NCBI RefSeq assembly: GCF_020216685.1
Contig: NZ_JAIWNS010000231.1
Span: 1-7,005, forward strand
DNA: 7,005 nucleotides
Reading direction: 5' to 3'
From: Methanospirillum hungatei
Lineage (GTDB): Archaea; Halobacteriota; Methanomicrobia; Methanomicrobiales; Methanospirillaceae
Positions within the stretch are counted from its first letter, which is position 1. Each line of letters begins with the position of its first letter. This document shows, piece by piece, positions 1-6,055 of the stretch. The notes under the pieces are model-generated. The model saw only the letters and a list, made by a program, of their open reading frames with translations. It was not told where the DNA came from and searched no databases. The translations under genes were made by a program, and so were the position numbers.

Positions 1-385
1 TTTTATATCGATCCCACTGATTCGTGAATGTCAGGAAATACTGATATTGTTCCTCACTCATTCCAGCCTTTTTCATCTCTTCGATGATAGGCTCTATTTT
101 ACCAATCTCTGCCAATAATCTCTCATAATCCTGTTCACGTTCTTCAGGAATGGCTATGGATCGAAATACCAGCGATCGGATTGAATGAAGCCCGACCTCC
201 ATGTTTCCTACATTCATCAATGGCACTGTCTGTTCAGAATAGAGTTGATCAACATCATCGGTCAGTTTATTTACACTCATTAGACATGTCACAATAATGA
301 ACGACATAAGAAGGATTACGAGGATAAAACCTCCAAAAAGTTTTTTCCCTATGTTAATGTTATTTAAGAATGAATTAATGCTCAT
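1..385 (-). CDS. Methyl-accepting chemotaxis protein, N-terminal part (gene runs off the left edge)
   Basis: This is the start of a membrane chemoreceptor; 128 codons are visible with no stop before the edge. The protein begins MSINSFLNNINIGKKL, a typical MCP N-terminus. A hydrophobic helix follows at about residues 16-37 (core FILVILLMSFIIV). From about residue 40 there is a helical extracytoplasmic segment with the features of the 4HB_MCP sensor family: LYSEQTVPLMN at about 49-59, then IRSLVFRSIAIPEE and a long charged helix. The HAMP and signalling domains must lie outside the window. The ATG at 383-385 is secure: an in-frame TGA sits two codons upstream, and a GTGGTGA Shine-Dalgarno match lies just ahead of it. 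It is the last visible gene of the cheW-cheR-cheW-mcp set and is the likely substrate of the CheR. The ligand cannot be inferred. Confidence 0.88.
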   Translation of the reverse strand, partial: MSINSFLNNINIGKKLFGGFILVILLMSFIIVTCLMSVNKLTDDVDQLYSEQTVPLMNVGNMEVGLHSIRSLVFRSIAIPEEREQDYERLLAEIGKIEPIIEEMKKAGMSEEQYQYFLTFTNQWDRYK

Positions 386-485
386 GATTCACCACATAAA
401 TTGTTGAGATTTCTGTAACCGACAGCAATAATGGTTTCTCGAGATGGGAAAATTTGGTAATGGGACTGGGATACAGGTCATCCAT
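375..485 (-). CDS. Possible small ORF, 36 residues, between cheW and mcp
   Basis: An open frame starts with ATG 6 nt after the cheW stop codon and ends with a TAA lying inside the first codons of the MCP gene (11-nt overlap). It therefore fills the otherwise empty 105-nt gap exactly. The peptide begins MDDLYPSPITKF, has a modestly hydrophobic middle (KPLLLSVTEIS) and ends IYVVNHEH. An AAAGGG about 8 nt before the ATG could serve as a ribosome binding site. It resembles no family that I recognise. An ORF this short can arise by chance, and the sequence may simply be an untranslated spacer. If translated, it would couple ribosomes from cheW to the MCP start. Confidence 0.3.
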   Translation of the reverse strand: MDDLYPSPITKFSHLEKPLLLSVTEISTIYVVNHEH

Positions 486-490
486 AGTTA

Positions 491-1039
491 TTACCCTTTA
501 TCACGTGAACGATCAACGATAAGCCGGGGATGAGTAAGAATTACCCGGCTGTTTATCAGAATGAGAGGACCTGGAAACACACCGATCAGAAATTCCTTTC
601 CAATACCGCGGATTGTGTCAGGAGGAGGGGTCAGATGAGAAAGGTTTTGCCATGAAACACCATCCACCTGATCGGCAAGGACTGCAAATTCCATCCCCTC
701 TCCTGAAAGAACGATTATTTTATTGTAATCCGAGAGCCCCTTTCTGGGGAGGTCAAAAAAAACACGTAAATCAGTAACTGAAATGACTCTGCCCCGGATA
801 CTGATAATCCCCAAAATAAAATCAGGAGTTCCTGGAAGAGAAGTTAAATGCCGAAGTACAGTTACTTCTCTTACATACTCCATGGATATACAATACCGTT
901 CACCATTGAGCATAAAAGAGAGAACTTCAACTCCTTCTCCGGTCTCCTCTTCTTTTGTCAGAGGCTTAGCCAGTATACGGGCACGCTCCAGTAAAATTTC
1001 AGAATTGGCACGATTATCCAGGTGTAACGTCTGTTCCAT
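491..1039 (-). CDS. cheW: CheW-like chemosensory coupling protein (downstream copy)
   Basis: CheW proteins link MCP receptors to the histidine kinase CheA in the cytoplasmic signalling array. The 182-residue product has an N-terminal extension of about 36 residues (charged helix LLERARILAKP, then an acidic KEEETGEG linker). A complete CheW domain follows from about residue 37. The family landmark LPGTPDFILGIISIRGRVIS is at 68-87, continuing into VTDLR; the IRG and DLR elements that correspond to the conserved NLRG-x-DLR region are intact. The domain ends with FLIGVF and a final strand, and a basic tail closes the protein. I start it at the ATG at 1037-1039, 7 nt after the cheR stop, because GGGGGATGAT sits 6 nt upstream. 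A TTG six codons earlier (1055-1057) would extend the frame but has no clear binding site. It is probably co-transcribed with cheR. Confidence 0.9.
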   Translation of the reverse strand: MEQTLHLDNRANSEILLERARILAKPLTKEEETGEGVEVLSFMLNGERYCISMEYVREVTVLRHLTSLPGTPDFILGIISIRGRVISVTDLRVFFDLPRKGLSDYNKIIVLSGEGMEFAVLADQVDGVSWQNLSHLTPPPDTIRGIGKEFLIGVFPGPLILINSRVILTHPRLIVDRSRDKG

Positions 1040-1045
1040 AATGAA

Positions 1046-1055
1046 ATCATCCCCC
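1046..1055 (-). promoter_or_regulatory. Shine-Dalgarno site of the downstream cheW, inside the end of cheR
   Basis: GGGGGATGAT resembles the archaeal GGAGGTGAT Shine-Dalgarno sequence. It spans the last two Gly codons and the TGA stop of cheR and sits 6 nt before the cheW ATG. It decides the start codon in favour of ATG at 1039 over TTG at 1057, and indicates translational coupling of cheR and cheW. Confidence 0.6.
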
Positions 1056-2588
1056 AAGAAGCATCTGAATCATGTCTTTCATCTTCCGTGCAGGTATTCC
1101 CTCCGTCTCTTCGAGGATGATATCTTCATCCTTTGAATCCAGAATATGAATCGCCAGTTCATAATGATGCCTGGCAAGATCAGGTCTGCCGGTTTTCTTA
1201 TAAATTCCTGCTATAGCAAGATGGGCAGGAAGGTAATCAGGAAATGCATATAAAGACTGTCGAAGTGACTGGAGAGAGTCATTATACAGCCCCTGTTCAT
1301 CAAGAACAGCTGCTTTTAACAGATATGGCCGGGGATTTAAAACATCTGCAGCAATAAGCCGGTCACTCCAGCCAAGTGCCTTATCATATTCTCCATTCCC
1401 TGCATACGCCCTGATCAATATCTCCATCTGCCTGACCCAGTGAGGAGAAGACTGATATCCTGATTGGGAGATCATCTTACCGGCCTCTTCAAGACGGTTC
1501 TCGGAGATAAGGCGATCAAATCCCTCATCTTCAGGCTCAAGAAGATAAGTAACTGCCGAAGATTGATCCGAATTATTCTCTTCAGCCGGAAATATGTCAC
1601 CAGGAAAGTCAGCTATGTCATGAATATCCGGTTTCTGGAAAAGATCTCCTTCGATTACTCTTGTAACCGGTTTTGATTCATCATCATATCTTGTGCCAGA
1701 TAAGGTGTGAGTAATTTTTTCTGTAGCGCCCGGGATGTTCTGATCAACCTTTTCATGAAGAAAAACAGAACCATGATGAAGCATCCTGATAAACTGACCC
1801 TGCACTAATCCAATCTCCTGTGGAGAAACAATGAGATAACCCCCGGTCCGAAGGGAGCGAATAAGATGACCAACTACCTCACCTGACTGCTCTGCTGAAA
1901 AATACATAAGGACATTCCTGCACAGGATAAGATCAAGGGATGACGGTCCCACAGCATGATAAAAAGATGTATCATGGATTAAGTTCATCCGTTCAAAACG
2001 AACCATGGTCCTGACAGAATCATCAATTTTCATCCGGTTGTCAGGAGTCGGGGAAAAAAATGATCCAACCGGAATGAGTGGATCATCCCTGAAAGACCAG
2101 CGGGAATAGATACCTTCCTGTGCACGATTGAGCATCTGCTGGTTGATATCAGTCGCAAGTAAGTAGATATCCCAGTCATCTACATCAACAAGCAGATACC
2201 GGAGCAGAATTGCAAGAGAATAGGGCTCTTCCCCGCTACTGCATGCAGCACTCCAGATACGAAGGTATAATTTATGCTCCTGTCTTCGTGACCGGATGAG
2301 ATCAGGAAGTAATGAATCGCGGAGGTATAGAAAGAGGTTTTTATCCCGAAAAAAGTAGGTCTCTCCAATGGTGATATATTTAACCAGGACTTCAAGAAAC
2401 CGGACCTGAAATGATGAATCATTCACCTGCTGAACACAGGTTTCGGGGGGAATTTTCAGATCAGTGCACGCAGAAGTGATGTGTCGGCACAGATCATGGG
2501 TATGCCGATCATCAAATAAAATCCCGGTGTGAGCCAGGATAAAATCCCTGATAATCCCGACAGCTGCTTCATCCAGAACATCGCTCAT
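1047..2588 (-). CDS. cheR: CheR-type MCP methyltransferase with C-terminal TPR domain
   Basis: CheR transfers methyl groups from S-adenosylmethionine to glutamates of chemoreceptors, setting their adaptation state. The 513-residue protein has a helical CheR N-domain (about 1-70) and then a SAM-dependent methyltransferase domain (about 71-280). Family motifs are IGETYFFRD at 74-82, WSAACSSGEEPYS at 112-124 (SAM-binding loop), LATDIN at 144-149, and DLILCRNVLMYF at 219-230. A polar, acidic linker (about 285-350) leads to about four TPR-like units (about 355-485). This is much longer than a minimal CheR (about 280 residues) and matches the TPR-bearing CheRs such as WspC and FrzF. In those the TPRs mediate protein contacts rather than the pentapeptide tethering of enterobacterial CheR. 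The ATG overlaps the upstream cheW stop as ATGA, so translation is probably coupled. No matching cheB lies in the window. Confidence 0.95.
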   Translation of the reverse strand: MSDVLDEAAVGIIRDFILAHTGILFDDRHTHDLCRHITSACTDLKIPPETCVQQVNDSSFQVRFLEVLVKYITIGETYFFRDKNLFLYLRDSLLPDLIRSRRQEHKLYLRIWSAACSSGEEPYSLAILLRYLLVDVDDWDIYLLATDINQQMLNRAQEGIYSRWSFRDDPLIPVGSFFSPTPDNRMKIDDSVRTMVRFERMNLIHDTSFYHAVGPSSLDLILCRNVLMYFSAEQSGEVVGHLIRSLRTGGYLIVSPQEIGLVQGQFIRMLHHGSVFLHEKVDQNIPGATEKITHTLSGTRYDDESKPVTRVIEGDLFQKPDIHDIADFPGDIFPAEENNSDQSSAVTYLLEPEDEGFDRLISENRLEEAGKMISQSGYQSSPHWVRQMEILIRAYAGNGEYDKALGWSDRLIAADVLNPRPYLLKAAVLDEQGLYNDSLQSLRQSLYAFPDYLPAHLAIAGIYKKTGRPDLARHHYELAIHILDSKDEDIILEETEGIPARKMKDMIQMLLGG

Positions 2589-3088
2589 AAATTAAGATAT
2601 TCCCTTAAGGCACTGATTTTCTCCTGATCTTCTATCCCCAGCAGATCTTTCGGATGCGAAATAATTAAAAGACCATCATCGCACCGGTATATACCCATAA
2701 TGCCTTTCATCCCTGGAGAGAGATTTTCAGGAGAGATGATCTTATCCTCAAGATGATATACCCCGGAGATGGTTTCTGCAATAATCGCCATATGCCGCTC
2801 TTCCCTGACGATGATTAAAAAATCCTGAATGTCAGGTTGCTTTTCATCAAGTGAGAGATATCTTCTGAAGGAGAAGACCGGAAGAACATCACCATGATAA
2901 TTGATAATCCCGACGATGCCACGGGGAGGATCATCCACCGGTGTTATTGCAACCATACGGATGACATGATCCAAAAGGACGGCAGGAACACCGAACCGTA
3001 CATCCCGGACAGTAAAAACAAGAATATCTGTTGGATCTTCAAAGACTGAAGATTGAGAAAAACCGGGATTACCGACTGTTCCTACCAC
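2585..3088 (-). CDS. cheW: CheW-like chemosensory coupling protein (upstream, divergent copy)
   Basis: A 167-residue protein with one CheW domain (about residues 20-150) after a short N-terminal tail. The recognisable core is [20 protein letters not shown] (56-75), where most CheWs have GxxNLRGxxxPxxDLR. Both the Arg of the RG pair (here His) and the Asp of DLR (here Ser) are replaced, so interface contacts with CheA or the receptor may differ from those of the second CheW at 491-1039. The start is GTG at 3086-3088: an in-frame TGA lies just upstream and no ATG, GTG or TTG follows before the domain. A GTGAT about 5 nt upstream can act as ribosome binding site. The first 20 nt lie inside the 3' end of rfcS in another frame, and the stop overlaps the cheR start by 4 nt. 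Assignment to the family is firm; its partner is inferred from context. Confidence 0.88.
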   Translation of the reverse strand: MVGTVGNPGFSQSSVFEDPTDILVFTVRDVRFGVPAVLLDHVIRMVAITPVDDPPRGIVGIINYHGDVLPVFSFRRYLSLDEKQPDIQDFLIIVREERHMAIIAETISGVYHLEDKIISPENLSPGMKGIMGIYRCDDGLLIISHPKDLLGIEDQEKISALREYLNL

Positions 3089-4040
3089 CGTACATCACAA
3101 ATTTTGCGATAAGGGATTGCATCTGTATATCACTTCCGGCTCCTTCTGATAACCGGAAATCCGTCTCTCCAAGTGAGTCAATAAGCCGGACCTTCACTCC
3201 CTCAGGGAGATCCCGTTTGACCACCGCACGATATAACTGACCAATGAGCTCCTGGGGGGCAATGCCACGGTCATGAAGTAAGGCCTGAAGAGAACTCCCT
3301 GCTCCCAGAAAATTACCGGCAAGGCTCAGGTCAATAAGATCATCAATCTCTTCCGGTCGTGCCGTTGCAGTGATTGCAAAGATCATATCCGGGCTGATAT
3401 CTCGCCCAAGTATCGCTGCACCCTGGAGTGCGTTGATGGCTTTTCGCATATCTCCCTGGGCAACATAAAAAATTGCATCAATAACTTCTTCCGTCACTGT
3501 AAGGTTCTGATCAGCGCTAATCCGCTTCACCATTTCTGAAACAGCCTGGCGCCCAAGCGGTCTGAACCGGTAAATTGCACATCTGCTCTGAATAGGATCT
3601 ATGATCTTTGCCGAATAGTTACAGGAGAGGATAAACCTGCATGTCTGTGCATACGTCTCCATTGTCCGGCGAAGAGCAGATTGTGCATCAGTTGTCAGGG
3701 CATCTGCCTCATCAAGGAAGAGTATTTTAAAGGTAGATCCGCCAAACGGTGAAGTCCGGGCAAACTGCTTGATCTGATTTCTGACGACATCGATACCCCG
3801 TTCATCAGATGCATTCAGTTCGCGGAAATTCATCTGCCAGTCTTCACCAAAAAATTCACGTGCAAGAGCAACTGCAGCGGTTGTCTTTCCGGTTCCTGCA
3901 TTTCCGGTAAAGAGCAGATGCGGCATCTCACGCTTCGCCACATAAGAACGAAGCCTTTCAATTATCTCCTGTTGTCCGATGATATCTTCCAAAACCCGCG
4001 GCCTGTATTTCTCTATCCAAATGGCGTGTGTCTCTTCCAT
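3069..4040 (-). CDS. rfcS: Replication factor C small subunit (clamp loader ATPase)
   Basis: RfcS subunits, with one RfcL, form the archaeal clamp loader that opens PCNA and places it on primed DNA for the replicative polymerase. The 323-residue length is normal for the family. It begins IWIEKYRP, the conserved RFC N-terminal signature (EKYRP). Walker A is GNAGTGKT at 46-53, Walker B is LFLDEAD at 107-113, sensor 1 is LSCN at 138-141, the SRC arginine-finger motif is at 152-154, and sensor 2 is [10 protein letters not shown] at 196-205. The C-terminal third is the helical collar domain. The ATG follows CCGGAGGAT with an 11-nt spacing. Its end overlaps the start of a cheW gene by 20 nt, which places it at the head of a chemosensory operon. 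I see no sign of truncation or decay. Confidence 0.97.
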   Translation of the reverse strand: MEETHAIWIEKYRPRVLEDIIGQQEIIERLRSYVAKREMPHLLFTGNAGTGKTTAAVALAREFFGEDWQMNFRELNASDERGIDVVRNQIKQFARTSPFGGSTFKILFLDEADALTTDAQSALRRTMETYAQTCRFILSCNYSAKIIDPIQSRCAIYRFRPLGRQAVSEMVKRISADQNLTVTEEVIDAIFYVAQGDMRKAINALQGAAILGRDISPDMIFAITATARPEEIDDLIDLSLAGNFLGAGSSLQALLHDRGIAPQELIGQLYRAVVKRDLPEGVKVRLIDSLGETDFRLSEGAGSDIQMQSLIAKFVMYGGRNSR

Positions 4041-4128
4041 CTTCCTAATATCCTCCGGACATAAACCAGATTATTGGTACAGGCATCCCTCCTTTGATCA
4101 GGAATGATGCCCATTCTTACTCTATATA
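4041..4128 (-). promoter_or_regulatory. rfcS leader with two Shine-Dalgarno sequences and a 13-codon mini-ORF
   Basis: This 88-nt gap separates the long TPR gene from rfcS. It holds AAAGGAGGG (4087-4095), directly followed by an ATG that opens a 13-residue ORF ([13 protein letters not shown], 4045-4086 with its stop TAG). Inside that ORF lies CCGGAGGA (4051-4058), the probable rfcS ribosome binding site. The mini-ORF stops 4 nt before the rfcS ATG. The first Shine-Dalgarno is only one base from its ATG, which is closer than usual, so translation of the mini-ORF is doubtful. Confidence 0.4.
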
Positions 4129-4130
4129 TT
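4122..4130 (-). promoter_or_regulatory. TATA-like box, candidate promoter for rfcS and the che genes
   Basis: AATATATAG on the minus strand resembles the archaeal TATA element. It overlaps the stop codon of the upstream TPR gene and lies about 85 nt before the rfcS ATG. Transcription would start about 25 nt downstream, near 4100, giving a leader of roughly 60 nt. Evidence is the motif and its position only; no clear BRE is seen next to it. Confidence 0.4.
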
Positions 4131-5973
4131 ACTGATGTTCATCCGATATAGGTTCTTCAGATTGATCTGAAGAAGACCTGCCAATGAGTATATCTGTGCA
4201 TACCTTATACCCATCCTGTGCTCTGAGATCTTTTGGATCGAGTGCAAGTGTCCGTTCATAACAGATACGTGCTGCTGCCTCTTCACCTGCCAGAAGCAGG
4301 ACATCGCCTAAATTTCTCCAGCCATCCGGATTCTCAGGATCCAGAGTGGTGACACAGGTCAGACTTATCCGGGCTTTATCATACTCTTCAGCATGGATCT
4401 CAGACATCCCTTTCAGAAGAAATGCATCAGACCAGTCAGGATTTAAAGAGGCTGCCTGTGCAGCATTTAGAGCAGATTCAGCATACTGCCCGAGTTCAAA
4501 TAATACGCGTGCACGGGAAAGCCAGATATCAGCACTATCAGGTATACTGCTCACCGCCTGGGTAAAAAATTCGAGCGCCCGATCAGGGTCTCCTGACTGT
4601 TCACAAGCCTGACCTGCAAGGTATGCCAGATGCCCGTCAGCAGGTCTTATATGTAACAGCAGTTCAAACTGCTCCGCAGCCATTTCAAACTCCTTAATCT
4701 GGGCAAGGAGTGATGCATACCGAAACAAAATCTGATAATCTGCCGGTTTTTTATCAAGGAGAGCAGACAATAAAGTTCTGGCCTCTTCAAACTGTTCTGA
4801 ATGCACCAGCAGATCGGCGAGTACCAGTGGGATCTGATATCCATTATGCTGATCCATCCATTCATACAGAATTGTGACAGCCATATCAACCATTGAAAGA
4901 TGCCAGCCCCATACGCGGGCAAGGGTTGTTATCCAGAAGGAATTGTCGGGATCTTCTCTTCTCTCTTCTTCACAGAATGCCACCAGATCATCCCATCGTT
5001 GCAGATGGTATAGTGATCGTGCATACCCTTCAGCAGCGTTTGGATCGCCGGGACGCTCCATCAGAACTGAATCAAAAACAACCAGAGCATCCTCATACCG
5101 GTTACATGCCCCAAGGACCCGGCCATACTGGATCAGAATATCTGGTTCATCCGATAATGATACCGCTTTCTCCAGGGATGCAATTGCTTCTTCATGGCGG
5201 TCCAGAGTACTGTATACCAGACCGAGGAGCAGATGAGGGAGATGGCTGTCTGCATCAAGTCGGGAAGCCATCCGGAAAAATGATACTGCCATGGAAAGAT
5301 CATCCTGTGCAAGATAAAGCATCCCTTTTTTCAGCCAGGGGATGACCTGTTCGGGGTCAATTTCTATGAGGCGATTATAACACCAGAGTTCATCCTCCCA
5401 TCGACCCATCTCCTCATAGAGCCTGGCACAATAAAACAAAGTCTCCGTATTATCCGGATCATTGTCAAGAGATTCACGAAACCATCGTTCGGCCTCTTCA
5501 GGTTTATCAAGTTTATAGGATATCAAACCCATGTAGGTCCGGATTTCAGGATTATCAGGATCAAAAACCAGTGCCTCCGTAAATGAATCTGCAGATTTAT
5601 GATAATACCCCGAGTTATACCACATCTTCCCAAGTTCTATCCTGGGTTCCGGCCGGAGTGGTTCTAATGCAATGCACTTGGTAAAGTATTCTTCTGCTTC
5701 ATTGAGATCTCCTCTTTTGAGTGCAATTCGTCCAATCTCAAAGCAGACATCAGCTTTCTCCGGGAACCGGGAGTGGAGATTTAAAAACAGGTCCCTGGCT
5801 TCATCAAATTTTCCGGACAGGTGGAGAGTGTACCCTTTATTATACCACGCAACAGAATCGTCGGGATCTTCATCGATAATCATCTGAATGCATGAGAGAG
5901 CCTTATCAAATTCTTCACATCTGGCATGATAAGCGGCTCTCTGCATTATCAGTTCTTTCTCATTCGTGTGCAT
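4129..5973 (-). CDS. Long TPR-repeat protein (about 17 TPR units), function unknown
   Basis: A 614-residue protein that is almost entirely a tetratricopeptide-repeat solenoid. About 17 units of 34 residues run from about residue 7 to 590, with the usual pattern (W/Y at helix A, G-x-x-Y/L, A-x-x-x-F/Y-x-x-A-L, closing DP-(D/E)-N/D). Good examples are units starting near 41 (VAWYNKGYTL) and near 550 (DGWRNLGDVL). The unit near 350 (FWITTLARVWGW) is the most divergent. The polar C-terminal tail (about 590-614) is rich in Ser, Asp and Glu. There is no signal peptide or membrane segment, so it should be cytoplasmic and act as an interaction scaffold; no catalytic domain is visible. ATG 5973 is the first start after an in-frame TAG (6016-6018), with a weak AGGT ahead. 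It lies 88 nt before rfcS, and a link to the CheR TPR domain is only speculation. Confidence 0.9.
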   Translation of the reverse strand: MHTNEKELIMQRAAYHARCEEFDKALSCIQMIIDEDPDDSVAWYNKGYTLHLSGKFDEARDLFLNLHSRFPEKADVCFEIGRIALKRGDLNEAEEYFTKCIALEPLRPEPRIELGKMWYNSGYYHKSADSFTEALVFDPDNPEIRTYMGLISYKLDKPEEAERWFRESLDNDPDNTETLFYCARLYEEMGRWEDELWCYNRLIEIDPEQVIPWLKKGMLYLAQDDLSMAVSFFRMASRLDADSHLPHLLLGLVYSTLDRHEEAIASLEKAVSLSDEPDILIQYGRVLGACNRYEDALVVFDSVLMERPGDPNAAEGYARSLYHLQRWDDLVAFCEEERREDPDNSFWITTLARVWGWHLSMVDMAVTILYEWMDQHNGYQIPLVLADLLVHSEQFEEARTLLSALLDKKPADYQILFRYASLLAQIKEFEMAAEQFELLLHIRPADGHLAYLAGQACEQSGDPDRALEFFTQAVSSIPDSADIWLSRARVLFELGQYAESALNAAQAASLNPDWSDAFLLKGMSEIHAEEYDKARISLTCVTTLDPENPDGWRNLGDVLLLAGEEAAARICYERTLALDPKDLRAQDGYKVCTDILIGRSSSDQSEEPISDEHQ

Positions 5974-5986
5974 ACAGGACCTGACA

Positions 5987-6004
5987 TACAGGAATACTCC
6001 TGCA
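5987..6004 (-). other. Small inverted repeat in the leader of the long TPR gene
   Basis: In the minus-strand transcript UGCAGGA pairs with UCCUGUA across the 4-nt loop GUAU, giving a 7-bp stem with one G-U pair. It ends 13 nt before the ATG at 5973, next to the weak ribosome binding site. It could affect initiation or be an incidental palindrome; it has no U-tract after it, so it is not an intrinsic terminator. Confidence 0.3.
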
Positions 6005-6045
6005 GATGATTGTACCTATCAGCACCAGAATAATTGAACTTTCGG

Positions 6046-6055
6046 AAAAAAAGAA
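6046..6055 (-). terminator. T-tract directly after the first TPR gene, possible archaeal terminator
   Basis: TTCTTTTTTT on the minus strand begins right after the TAA stop of the upstream TPR gene. Archaeal RNA polymerase often terminates at runs of T without needing a hairpin. This may separate the first TPR gene from the rest, but the tract is short and partial read-through is likely. Confidence 0.4.

Noticed and set aside
386..490. Separate promoter for the MCP gene
   Set aside because: Only a weak AATTTATG lies close to the ATG, too near the start to be a TATA box with a normal leader; co-transcription with cheW is simpler.
1040..1057. TTG at 1057 as start of the downstream cheW
   Set aside because: It would add six residues but lacks a binding site at proper spacing; ATG at 1039 has GGGGGATGAT 6 nt upstream.
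783..1136. 117-codon plus-strand open frame across the cheW-cheR junction
   Set aside because: It is antisense to two confident genes and has no recognisable domain.
4893..5345. Open frames of 150 and 120 codons on the plus strand inside the long TPR gene
   Set aside because: They lie antisense within a clearly coding TPR region, have arginine- and serine-rich unstructured translations and no family features; antisense open frames are expected here.
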